Part shown: in pieces, positions 33,845 through 41,626 of the stretch
Layout: the number at the start of each line of letters is the position of its first letter
Position numbering within the stretch: the stretch's first letter is position 1
Assembly (NCBI GenBank): GCA_014860665.1
Contig: JACZJI010000044.1
Location: 1 to 57,939 of the forward strand
Direction of reading: 5' to 3'
Length of the DNA stretch: 57,939 nt
DNA from: Bacteroidales bacterium
Lineage (GTDB): Bacteria > Bacteroidota > Bacteroidia > Bacteroidales > F082
Notes under the pieces: generated by a model
Database searches by the model: none
The model's input: only the letters and a program-made list of their open reading frames with translations
What the model was told of the DNA's origin: nothing
Program-made: the position numbers and the translations under genes

Positions 33845-35635
33845 ATGGAGAACATCAGAAACTTTTGCATTATTGCCCACATCGACCACGGTAAAAGCAC
33901 GTTAGCCGACCGTCTGTTGGAGTACACCGGAACAGTGTCGGAGCGCGACGCTCAGGCACAGGTGCTGGACGATATGGATCTGGAACGGGAACGGGGCATC
34001 ACTATAAAAAGCCATGCCATTCAGATGAATTATTCGTTTGAAGGAAAGAAATATGCTTTAAACCTCATCGATACTCCTGGTCACGTTGATTTCTCCTATG
34101 AAGTCTCACGTTCTATCGCCGCCTGCGAAGGCGCACTGCTGGTGGTGGACGCTACCCAGGGAATCCAGGCACAAACCATCTCCAACCTGTATCTGGCCAT
34201 TGAGCACAACCTGGAAATCATTCCGGTGCTGAACAAGGTCGATCTTGACAATGCCATGATCGAAGAGGTGAAAGACCAGATTGTGGAAATGCTCGGGTGC
34301 GATTATGAAGATATTATAGAAGCCAGCGGAAAGACAGGCTACGGCGTGGATGACATTCTGGAAGCCGTTATCAAAAAGGTACCGGCACCGGACGGGAATG
34401 CGGATCAGCCGCTGCAGGCCTTGATTTTTGACTCTGTGTTTAATCCCTTCCGGGGAATTATCGCTTACTTCAGAATTTTCAACGGCGAAATCCGCAAAGG
34501 TGATCTCGTAAAATTCGTAAACACAGGAAAAGAATACCTTGCTGATGAAGTGGGGGTACTCCGTTTAAAACCGGAACCGCGCGAGAAGCTCAGCACCGGT
34601 GAAGTGGGTTACATCATTTCCGGCATCAAAGTTTCCAAGGAAGTAAAAGTAGGTGATACCATCACCCACGTAAAAGAACCCTGTAAGAATGCCATTGCCG
34701 GTTTTGAGAATGTGAAACCCATGGTGTTTGCCGGTATTTACCCTGTGGATGCTGACGATTATGAAGAACTCCGTACAGCCATCGAAAAGCTACAGCTGAA
34801 TGATGCTTCACTGACTTTTGAGCCGGAATCTTCGCTGGCACTGGGATTTGGTTTCCGGTGCGGGTTCCTGGGACTGCTTCACATGGAGATCGTTCAGGAG
34901 CGCCTCGACCGGGAATTCGACATGAATGTCATTACCACCATGCCCAACGTTTCGTACCGCGTGGTGACTAATAAGAAAGAGATTGTTGAAGTGCACAATC
35001 CTTCCGGACTGCCGGAACAGAAATATCTCGATTACATCGAGGAACCTTTTATTAATGCACAGATCATTACACGTACCGAATACATAGGCCCTATCATCAA
35101 GCTTTGCCTCGACAAAAGAGGCGAACTGAAAAACCAGGTTTACCTTTCCACCGACCGGATTGAGCTTACCGTGGATATGCCGCTGGGTGAGATTGTTTTC
35201 GATTTTTACGACAAGCTAAAAAGCATCTCGAAAGGTTATGCCTCTTTCGATTATCATATTTCGGGATATCGTCCGGCCAAACTGGTAAAACTGGATATTC
35301 TTCTGAACAGCGAGCCTGTGGATGCGCTTTCGTCACTGACACATCAGGATAATGCAGCCGGTTTGGGAAGAAGAATCTGCATAAAGCTGAAGGATCTGAT
35401 ACCACGCCAGCAATTCGACATCGCTATTCAGGCCGCTGTCGGAGCCAAAATCATTGCCCGTGAGACCATCAAAGCCGTAAGAAAAGACGTAACGGCAAAA
35501 TGTTACGGTGGCGACATCTCGCGTAAGCGGAAACTGCTGGAAAAACAGAAAAAAGGGAAAAAGCGCATGCGCCAGGTAGGAAATGTGGAAGTTCCCCAGT
35601 CTGCTTTTTTGGTAGTGCTGAAGCTGAATGATTAA
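33845..35635 (+). CDS. lepA: elongation factor 4 (LepA)
   Basis: 596 aa from ATG 33845; a TTG three codons upstream is less likely because it overlaps the -7 box. G domain motifs: [39 protein letters not shown] and NKVDLDNA. Domains II, III and V resemble EF-G; the LepA-specific C-terminal domain ends [22 protein letters not shown]4 is a ribosomal GTPase that acts on stalled or mistranslocated ribosomes. It appears to be a single-gene unit. Confidence 0.97.
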   Translation: MENIRNFCIIAHIDHGKSTLADRLLEYTGTVSERDAQAQVLDDMDLERERGITIKSHAIQMNYSFEGKKYALNLIDTPGHVDFSYEVSRSIAACEGALLVVDATQGIQAQTISNLYLAIEHNLEIIPVLNKVDLDNAMIEEVKDQIVEMLGCDYEDIIEASGKTGYGVDDILEAVIKKVPAPDGNADQPLQALIFDSVFNPFRGIIAYFRIFNGEIRKGDLVKFVNTGKEYLADEVGVLRLKPEPREKLSTGEVGYIISGIKVSKEVKVGDTITHVKEPCKNAIAGFENVKPMVFAGIYPVDADDYEELRTAIEKLQLNDASLTFEPESSLALGFGFRCGFLGLLHMEIVQERLDREFDMNVITTMPNVSYRVVTNKKEIVEVHNPSGLPEQKYLDYIEEPFINAQIITRTEYIGPIIKLCLDKRGELKNQVYLSTDRIELTVDMPLGEIVFDFYDKLKSISKGYASFDYHISGYRPAKLVKLDILLNSEPVDALSSLTHQDNAAGLGRRICIKLKDLIPRQQFDIAIQAAVGAKIIARETIKAVRKDVTAKCYGGDISRKRKLLEKQKKGKKRMRQVGNVEVPQSAFLVVLKLND

Positions 35636-36038
35636 TCCCATACAGATCATTTTCATTTATTTTGTTTAACCTTGAGCCTTCCGTTCATTTCTTTGTTCCT
35701 CCAAAGAAACGAACCCAAGAAAAGAGGCAAAATCCAATGATTAATGATTAGTGGAACCGTCATCCCTTCCGGTCGTTCAACCCTGAGTCGCGGTTTCCAG
35801 GGATGTGAGGGTCTTGATTATAGAAACGGACAATATCGAGCAGATTCTCACGCAACACCTCCCCCAATCCCCTCTCAGGTCGCTCAGAATTAAACGATCT
35901 TTTTTCTGTTATTATTTAACTAAAATCCAATTCTTTAGATTTGATTTTTCTGTATTATCTTTGAAAATAAAATGAAACTGTAACTAATGACCTATTGTTT
36001 CGTTACAGTAATATGAGTCAACTTTTATAGAGCTTTTA
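35636..36038. other. intergenic region between lepA and the sigma-factor gene
   Basis: 403 bp. TTCTTTG-N6-CAAAGAA near 35690 is a possible weak hairpin. A -7 box (35956-35963) and an inverted repeat ACTGTAAC/GTTACAGT (35977-35984 and 36002-36009) lie just before the sigma gene. No gene is seen. Confidence 0.5.
35956..35963 (+). promoter_or_regulatory. -7 promoter box of the ECF sigma operon
   Basis: TATCTTTG fits TAnnTTTG. The predicted start is about 70 bases before the ATG, and the leader contains an 8-bp inverted repeat (35977-36009). Confidence 0.45.
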
Positions 36039-36521
36039 ATGAACGGTACCGAATACAACCGATGTGTGGATGAATATTCAGACGCTCTTTATGCCTTTAT
36101 GCTGAAAAGCACAAAGGATGAAGAGCTTGCCAGGGATCTGGTACAGGAATCGTTCATGAGGTTGTGGGAACACAGGCATGAAGTGGAAAAAACAAAAAGC
36201 AAATCATATTTGTTTACCATTGGCTATCATGCCATGATTGACCATATAAGAAAGCATAAAAGGGTGGAAGCTTTCAACGACAAATATCATACTCAGATTA
36301 CGCACAACGACTTCAGCGACCTGAAGGAAGTGCTTAACAAGGCGGTGGATAACCTGCCTGAGGATCAAAAGTCTGTTTTGCTGCTGAGAGATTACGAAGG
36401 CTATTCTTACAAGGAGATAGGCGAAATTACGGGTTTGACAGAAAGCCAGGTAAAAGTTTATATTTTCAGGGCACGCTTGTTTTTGAAAAATTATATTGTG
36501 CATCCGGATTACGTAGTGTAA
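36039..36521 (+). CDS. ECF-type RNA polymerase sigma factor
   Basis: 160 aa, sigma-70 family, ECF group. Region 2 spans about 10-75 (ELARDLVQESFMRLWEH, then KSYLFTIGYHAMIDHIRKHK). Region 4 spans about 105-155 (LPEDQKSVLLLRDYEGYSYK, then EIGEITGLTESQVKVYIFRA). It directs RNA polymerase to a small gene set when released from its anti-sigma partner. The partner is probably the next gene, 1 bp after its stop. No membrane segment is present. Confidence 0.9.
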   Translation: MNGTEYNRCVDEYSDALYAFMLKSTKDEELARDLVQESFMRLWEHRHEVEKTKSKSYLFTIGYHAMIDHIRKHKRVEAFNDKYHTQITHNDFSDLKEVLNKAVDNLPEDQKSVLLLRDYEGYSYKEIGEITGLTESQVKVYIFRARLFLKNYIVHPDYVV

Positions 36522-36522
36522 C

Positions 36523-37596
36523 ATGAAACTGACCAGGGAAAATTACGGCATTTTTATCATCGATTATTTCGATGGGAACCTTTCAGAAGCTGAAAAGGAG
36601 CAGCTATTGCTGTTCCTGGATGCCAACCCTGATCTGAAAAAAGAATTTACAGATCTGAGAAAAGTTACCCTTTCAAAACCGGATGTTACTTTCCCTGATA
36701 AGGAAAAACTGAAAGTCCCGGCAATACAATCCGCAGGGCAGATTGACAAAGACAACTATGAATCTTTTTTTATCCTCTATCATGACGGCGAGCTGAAAGA
36801 AGGGGAAGATAAAGAACTGAAACTATTTCTGGATAAAAATCCTCATCTTTTAAAAGAGCTGGAACTTTTTGGAAAGATCAGGCTCGATAAAGACAAAAAA
36901 GTAGTTTTCCGGGATAAAGCCGCTTTAAAACACAAAAAACCTGTTACTATTCAGATGGCTTTCGTGATAGCCGTTGCTGCCATGCTATTGATTTATTTTG
37001 GGTTCAGATTTTTAACACCCGGCAAAAACGAGATTCATGCCCCCCGGCAATATACAAGGATGGCTGCGCTGGAAGTGATGCCCGCGATGACATTAAGCTT
37101 AACCGTTTCTTCGGATGCATCCATCCGGTTGAAATCACAAACCAAGACTGAAGTACCAAAAACACGTCCGATCATCATCCAGCAGATTCCTGTGGGAATG
37201 ATGGCTTCATTGGACGCACCTGTACATTTTGATAATTCAAAAGCTGATGCTTCACTTTATACTGCACGCAATTCCCGAAACACCTCTGCGCAACCTCATC
37301 CGGTAGTAGTAGAAGAAGTCCATAATTCTCTTTTTGCCGATGCTGTTACAAGACGCATTGACAAGCTGGCCGGACTTTTTGCAAAACATAAAAGAGAGAA
37401 AATGGAAAGCAACGAACACGATAAACCTTTTGTTCAGATTTTGGAAAACGGGGTCAAAACCTTCAATTTTCTCACCAATAATGATGTTGTTTTTGTAAAG
37501 ACGTACAATTCCAAAGGAAGCCTCACCGGTTACCAGTTATTGAGCGATAATCTCCAGATTGATAAAAATATTCATCCCGTATCAAACGGGGATTAG
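36523..37596 (+). CDS. probable membrane anti-sigma factor
   Basis: 357 aa. The N-terminal cytoplasmic part has two similar copies of a short motif (NYGIFIIDYFDGNLSEAEKE at about 3-22 and NYESFFILYHDGELKEGEDK at about 78-97), each followed by a helix with LLLFLDANPDLKKE / LKLFLDKNPHLLKE. One membrane segment lies at about 145-164 (QMAFVIAVAAMLLIYFGFRF). The C-terminal part faces the periplasm. This layout and the sigma gene 1 bp upstream make it an anti-sigma candidate, though no named anti-sigma domain is clear. Its 3' end (37511-37597) is repeated at 45581-45666. Confidence 0.75.
   Translation: MKLTRENYGIFIIDYFDGNLSEAEKEQLLLFLDANPDLKKEFTDLRKVTLSKPDVTFPDKEKLKVPAIQSAGQIDKDNYESFFILYHDGELKEGEDKELKLFLDKNPHLLKELELFGKIRLDKDKKVVFRDKAALKHKKPVTIQMAFVIAVAAMLLIYFGFRFLTPGKNEIHAPRQYTRMAALEVMPAMTLSLTVSSDASIRLKSQTKTEVPKTRPIIIQQIPVGMMASLDAPVHFDNSKADASLYTARNSRNTSAQPHPVVVEEVHNSLFADAVTRRIDKLAGLFAKHKREKMESNEHDKPFVQILENGVKTFNFLTNNDVVFVKTYNSKGSLTGYQLLSDNLQIDKNIHPVSNGD
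37511..37596 (+). repeat. direct repeat DR1, 3' end of the anti-sigma gene
   Basis: Bases 37511-37551 match 45581-45621 in 40 of 41 positions; the rest to the stop codon is diverged but still aligned in frame. The pair bounds an 8-kb block of accessory genes. Confidence 0.8.
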
Positions 37597-37779
37597 GTAA
37601 CCAGGGAAAATACTATTCAAGAAATTATTATCTTGCATTAGATTTAAGAGAAATAAATTTGATTTTCTTTTAACGAATAAATTCAGCTTCCATAGAAGGA
37701 AAAGGGGTGAATTTCTTTTTCTTTCTTATCATTTCCGATATAAATGGTTTTTAAGAGTTCCTATTAATAATGATAATAA

Positions 37780-38676
37780 ATGACAAACGAACAAGAATTA
37801 AAAACTTATTTTCATTTCGAGAAAAATGTCGATTTCGAGATAGAATTAGTTCTATTGCCTGATTCCCTGTTGAAAACTGACAAGCCTCATTTATTTAAAC
37901 CTCACCGCACCAACTTTTATCATATATTTCTGTTCGAAGATTGCCAACCCACACATTGGATTGATTTTGAAGCACTAAAAATTAAGCCCTATTCCTTGTT
38001 GTTTTTAGGAAAAGGACAAGTACATCATTTTGATGACCTGAAAAAATACAAAGGTTATGAACTTATCTTTACAGAGGAGTTTTACAACATTACAGATTAT
38101 GACATCGAATTTCTTCGAAATTCGACATTATTCAACAGTTTTTTAAACCGGCATATTCTTCAATTAGATAAACAATCCTTCGGGGAATTTTTCAAACATG
38201 TTGAAGCAATTCAAAATGAAATAAACCAACCTAATAAATTCAACAAACAACAAATTCTAAAAAACCTGGTCCACAATCTTCTTTTGTTTACGGAAAGAAA
38301 ACAGGATGAAGATCAACCTTTAAATATAAAATTTCTTTCCCAGGATATCACTTTAGTTTTGAAATTCAGGAGTTTATTAGAACAACAATTCAGGGAAAAC
38401 AAATCAGTCATAAATTACGCCAGGCAACTGTTTGTGACTGAAAAAAGATTAGGTGTCGCAACACGGAATGTTTTGGGTAAACTTCCTAAAGATATGATCG
38501 AAGAAAGAGTTATTCTTGAATCCAAAAGATTTCTGATAAGGAGTCAATATACAATAAAGGAGATCTGTTTTGACCTTGGCTTTAATGAACCGACTTATTT
38601 TACCAAGTTTTTTAAAAAACATGAAAAGAAAACACCTTTGGCATTCCGTTCAGAAATATTGCAAAAAAAGGATTAA
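37780..38676 (+). CDS. AraC-family transcription regulator
   Basis: 298 aa. The N-terminal half is a cupin-like sensing domain (FLFEDCQPTHWIDFEALKIK followed by GKGQVHHFDD). The C-terminal ~100 residues hold two helix-turn-helix units; the second (TIKEICFDLGFNEPTYFTKF) is a clear AraC/XylS signature. It stands at the left end of a block with two hydrolases, an outer-membrane barrel and an exporter, all on the same strand, and is their likely regulator. The gene is AT-rich and its -7 box is not clear. Confidence 0.88.
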   Translation: MTNEQELKTYFHFEKNVDFEIELVLLPDSLLKTDKPHLFKPHRTNFYHIFLFEDCQPTHWIDFEALKIKPYSLLFLGKGQVHHFDDLKKYKGYELIFTEEFYNITDYDIEFLRNSTLFNSFLNRHILQLDKQSFGEFFKHVEAIQNEINQPNKFNKQQILKNLVHNLLLFTERKQDEDQPLNIKFLSQDITLVLKFRSLLEQQFRENKSVINYARQLFVTEKRLGVATRNVLGKLPKDMIEERVILESKRFLIRSQYTIKEICFDLGFNEPTYFTKFFKKHEKKTPLAFRSEILQKKD

Positions 38677-38791
38677 AATAATTTCTTCTTTGGGTATTTG
38701 TTCATAACCATACTTAACGACTCAACCATTCCATCTCACCTTGAATTGATCCTTATCATTTTTTATCCCCAAGGATTTAACGAAAAAGGAA

Positions 38792-38812
38792 GAAAATTGC
38801 CATTAAACGGAA
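38792..38812 (+). promoter_or_regulatory. 21-bp box shared by the two hydrolase genes, copy 1
   Basis: A 21-base stretch containing AATTGCCATTAAACGG is identical at 38792-38812 and 40284-40304, each about 70-100 bp before a hydrolase gene. The flanking DNA differs, so the box is likely a kept binding site, for example for the AraC regulator next door. Confidence 0.6.
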
Positions 38813-38888
38813 CAATAATTCCATGTACTTTCATAATTATCAACCTATTTTAGTCCAAAATAAATTAAATCTAAAACAGGATATTAAT

Positions 38889-40067
38889 ATGAAAAACAAG
38901 GAAACCATGAAAGACAGAAAATCATCTCAATTATGGTCTCGCAGTCATATCTCCGGAGAACATGCAAGACAAACCTTCTCAAAGTTAAAAATTGAGGCGA
39001 AACGAAATGTCCTTAAAGTGTTGCGAAGCCTCAAACCGATTTTTTCCTATTTAGCCCTAAAAGGAATTGGTTTAATATTATTTACATTGTTTTTTATCAT
39101 GTCTGCAAATGCTCAGGAGAATGTAAAACAACTTCAACCCATTTCTGCAAAGAGGCCCCATGTAGTGCAGCCAAACTGGAAGTTAGTCAAAGTAAACACT
39201 GCCAATATTAAAACAAAATATATTGGGGTTCCCTACAGCAATGTTTCAAAAACTCAAACTCTTGATATTTATTTGCCGAACAAAGGAAAAGGGCCATTCC
39301 CGGTAATTCTTGCTGTTCATGGTGGTGCCTTTGTTTGGGGAAATTCATTTTTACGCGATGATGTTGGCCCGCAACTCGAGGGTGTCAATAGGGGTTATGC
39401 TGTAGTAAGCGTTAATTACAGATTATCGGGCGAAGCGCCTTTCCCGAGAGCAGTAAATGATGTCAAAGCTGCTGTCAGGTTTATTAAAGCAAACGCTAAA
39501 AAATATAATCTCAATCCCAACAAGATCGCAGCCTGGGGTTGCAGTGCAGGTGGTAATCTTGTGTCAATGCTTGGAACGACTGCAAACGTAAACAATCTTA
39601 ACGGGGATGATACCTCAAACCTGAAATACTCTTCCCGGGTTCAGGCAGTAGTCGACTGGTATGGACCTACTGATTTTTTGAAATTCAATAAATATTTCAA
39701 AGAATATGGAGTGAAACCGCTTTTCGGATCAAACCAAACGGATAATTCATTTGAAAGTTGGTATATCGGTCAGAATATTGCCAAGGATCCTTCTTTTACA
39801 GAAAAAGCAAATCCGGAAACTTATATTCAGACTATGAATCCCAAAACCGCACCATATTTCTTCATTGAACACGGAACCAAGGATCAAAATGTTCCGACTC
39901 TCGAATCCGTCCATTTTGCGCATCAACTGGAAGCCAAAATTGGTAAGAACAAAGTAACCCTTGTTTTATTGAAAGGAGAAGTCCATGGCGGGCCAAAATT
40001 CCGCACCCCTCAAAATTTGAACATGGTTTATCAATTTCTTGACAAAGTTTTAAAAAACAAAGAATGA
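38889..40067 (+). CDS. exported alpha/beta hydrolase 1 (esterase-like)
   Basis: About 392 aa from ATG 38889; an upstream in-frame ATG at 38823 is possible but lies just after the shared box and adds a sequence unlike the paralogue. A hydrophobic export segment (GIGLILFTLFFIMSANAQ) comes after an unusually long, basic N-terminal region of about 55 residues. The hydrolase domain has the oxyanion motif VHGGAF, the nucleophile Ser in GCSAGG, an Asp in GTKDQNVP and the His in GEVHGG. This is the esterase/lipase group related to BD-FAE and Aes. It is a paralogue of the gene at 40376. Likely substrates are esters of plant or cell-wall material, not determined. Confidence 0.85.
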   Translation: MKNKETMKDRKSSQLWSRSHISGEHARQTFSKLKIEAKRNVLKVLRSLKPIFSYLALKGIGLILFTLFFIMSANAQENVKQLQPISAKRPHVVQPNWKLVKVNTANIKTKYIGVPYSNVSKTQTLDIYLPNKGKGPFPVILAVHGGAFVWGNSFLRDDVGPQLEGVNRGYAVVSVNYRLSGEAPFPRAVNDVKAAVRFIKANAKKYNLNPNKIAAWGCSAGGNLVSMLGTTANVNNLNGDDTSNLKYSSRVQAVVDWYGPTDFLKFNKYFKEYGVKPLFGSNQTDNSFESWYIGQNIAKDPSFTEKANPETYIQTMNPKTAPYFFIEHGTKDQNVPTLESVHFAHQLEAKIGKNKVTLVLLKGEVHGGPKFRTPQNLNMVYQFLDKVLKNKE

Positions 40068-40164
40068 TAATGGTTGGGGGATTAAAGTTACTTTTTTTAA
40101 TTAATCCTCTCCTTTCCATATAGATTACCCAGGAATTTTTTTCATAACAATAGGTTTGCTTTCT

Positions 40165-40198
40165 AAGCCATCTGAAAAATTCAAGATGGCTTTTTTTG
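40165..40198 (+). terminator. terminator of hydrolase 1
   Basis: AAGCCATCT (40165-40173) pairs with AGATGGCTT (40184-40192) and is followed by a run of T. It lies about 98 bp after the stop. Confidence 0.8.
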
Positions 40199-40283
40199 CC
40201 TTATCAGGTGAGCAGACACATTACAGGAAGCCATTTACACCCCAATAAATTATATCTCATTGTAATTGTAAACTTTATTGGAT

Positions 40284-40304
40284 GAAAATTGCCATTAAAC
40301 GGAA
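40284..40304 (+). promoter_or_regulatory. 21-bp box shared by the two hydrolase genes, copy 2
   Basis: Identical to 38792-38812. It lies 72 bp before the ATG of hydrolase 2. Confidence 0.6.
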
Positions 40305-40375
40305 GAATTTTACCACCTGTATTCTGGTGATATGATGAAATTTGGAGTGTTAAATCAACTCAAAATTTTAACACA

Positions 40376-41578
40376 ATGAAAAAAGTATTACAATTATTAC
40401 AGAAATCAAAAGATTCAAGAACGAGGACAATGTTAACAGAAAGCCCTCAAAATGATTATGATGGCACACATCAGAAGAATGGATTATCGCAAAGTTTATC
40501 CAAAATAACATTAGTTAAAAAAGGGATTGCATTATTATTAACAGGATTTTTATGCGTTTCGCTGACATCCTGTGCCCAAAATGCTAATCGTATATCCCAA
40601 CTTGAACCTGTAACGCCCAACGGTTCAGGAATTTTTTCACTTGCTCCCAAAGGACAACAACCCCCAAAAGCGGTACAGGAACAAATGGGGCCTCATACCG
40701 CCTGTGCTTTAAATCTCCAGGAAAAATATCTGGGAGTGCCTTATGAATCCATTTCTAAAACACAAAATCTGGACATTTATATTCCTCAGGGGAAAGGTCC
40801 ATTTCCGGTTATCGTTGACATTCATGGAGGCGCCTTCATGGTTGGTAGCTCAAATGACATCTATGAAATTCAGGTGGTGGATGAAGGGATTGCTCATGGC
40901 TATGCGGTCGTAAGCATTAATTACAGAATGTCCGGTGAAGCAAGGTTTCCAAGAGCTGTCAATGATGTGAAAGCTGCAGTGCGCTTTGTAAGAGCTAATG
41001 CCCAGAAATATCATTTCAATCCAGATAAGATTGTTGCATGGGGAGGAAGTGCCGGGGGAAACCTGGTTGCAATGCTAGGAACAACGGGTAACGTGAATAC
41101 TTTGAATGGAGATGACACAGAAAATTTAAATTATTCCTCAAATGTGCAAGCTGTTGTTGACTGGTTTGGTCCGTGCAACTTTTTAAAATATGACGAACAG
41201 TTCAAACTGGAAGGAATCCATCCGCTGTTTGGCTCAGTGTTCAAATCCAATTCACCTGAAACTTTGTATATAGGTCAGGATTTGAGAAAGGATCCTCAGT
41301 TTACGGAAAAAGCAAATCCTGAAACTTACATCAATACCATGAATCCTAAGAATGCCCCATATTTTTTCATCCAACACGGAACTGCTGACCAAAACATTCC
41401 ATATCAGCAATCTATTGACTTAGCCAATGACCTGATCACCAAAATTGGCACAAAGAAAGTCCGCCTGGGACTGTTGCTGGGTGCACACCATGGCGATCCA
41501 ATGTTTTCGACACCTCAAAACTTTCAAAAAGTATTCAACTTTTTAGATCGGATTTTTGATTACAGCTATTCATATTAA
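40376..41578 (+). CDS. exported alpha/beta hydrolase 2 (esterase-like, possible lipoprotein)
   Basis: 400 aa, a close paralogue of hydrolase 1. The oxyanion motif IHGGAF, nucleophile GGSAGG, acid GTADQNIP and His in GAHHGD are all present. The segment GIALLLTGFLCVSLTSCAQ carries a lipobox (LTSC), so the mature protein may be a lipoprotein, but about 48 residues precede it, as in the paralogue. That long N-region is odd for a signal peptide and may mean translation starts further in, although no good internal ATG close to the segment is seen. It is followed after 48 bp by the outer-membrane barrel gene, likely the same transcript. Confidence 0.85.
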   Translation: MKKVLQLLQKSKDSRTRTMLTESPQNDYDGTHQKNGLSQSLSKITLVKKGIALLLTGFLCVSLTSCAQNANRISQLEPVTPNGSGIFSLAPKGQQPPKAVQEQMGPHTACALNLQEKYLGVPYESISKTQNLDIYIPQGKGPFPVIVDIHGGAFMVGSSNDIYEIQVVDEGIAHGYAVVSINYRMSGEARFPRAVNDVKAAVRFVRANAQKYHFNPDKIVAWGGSAGGNLVAMLGTTGNVNTLNGDDTENLNYSSNVQAVVDWFGPCNFLKYDEQFKLEGIHPLFGSVFKSNSPETLYIGQDLRKDPQFTEKANPETYINTMNPKNAPYFFIQHGTADQNIPYQQSIDLANDLITKIGTKKVRLGLLLGAHHGDPMFSTPQNFQKVFNFLDRIFDYSYSY

Positions 41579-41626
41579 TCCGGCTTATCATCACACACGT
41601 TATTCTTAATCCAAAAAAATACGAAC

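Larger units (their letters stand above)
40068..40375. other. intergenic region between the hydrolase genes
   Basis: 308 bp holding the terminator of hydrolase 1 (40165-40198) and the shared 21-bp box (40284-40304). No gene is seen. Confidence 0.6.
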
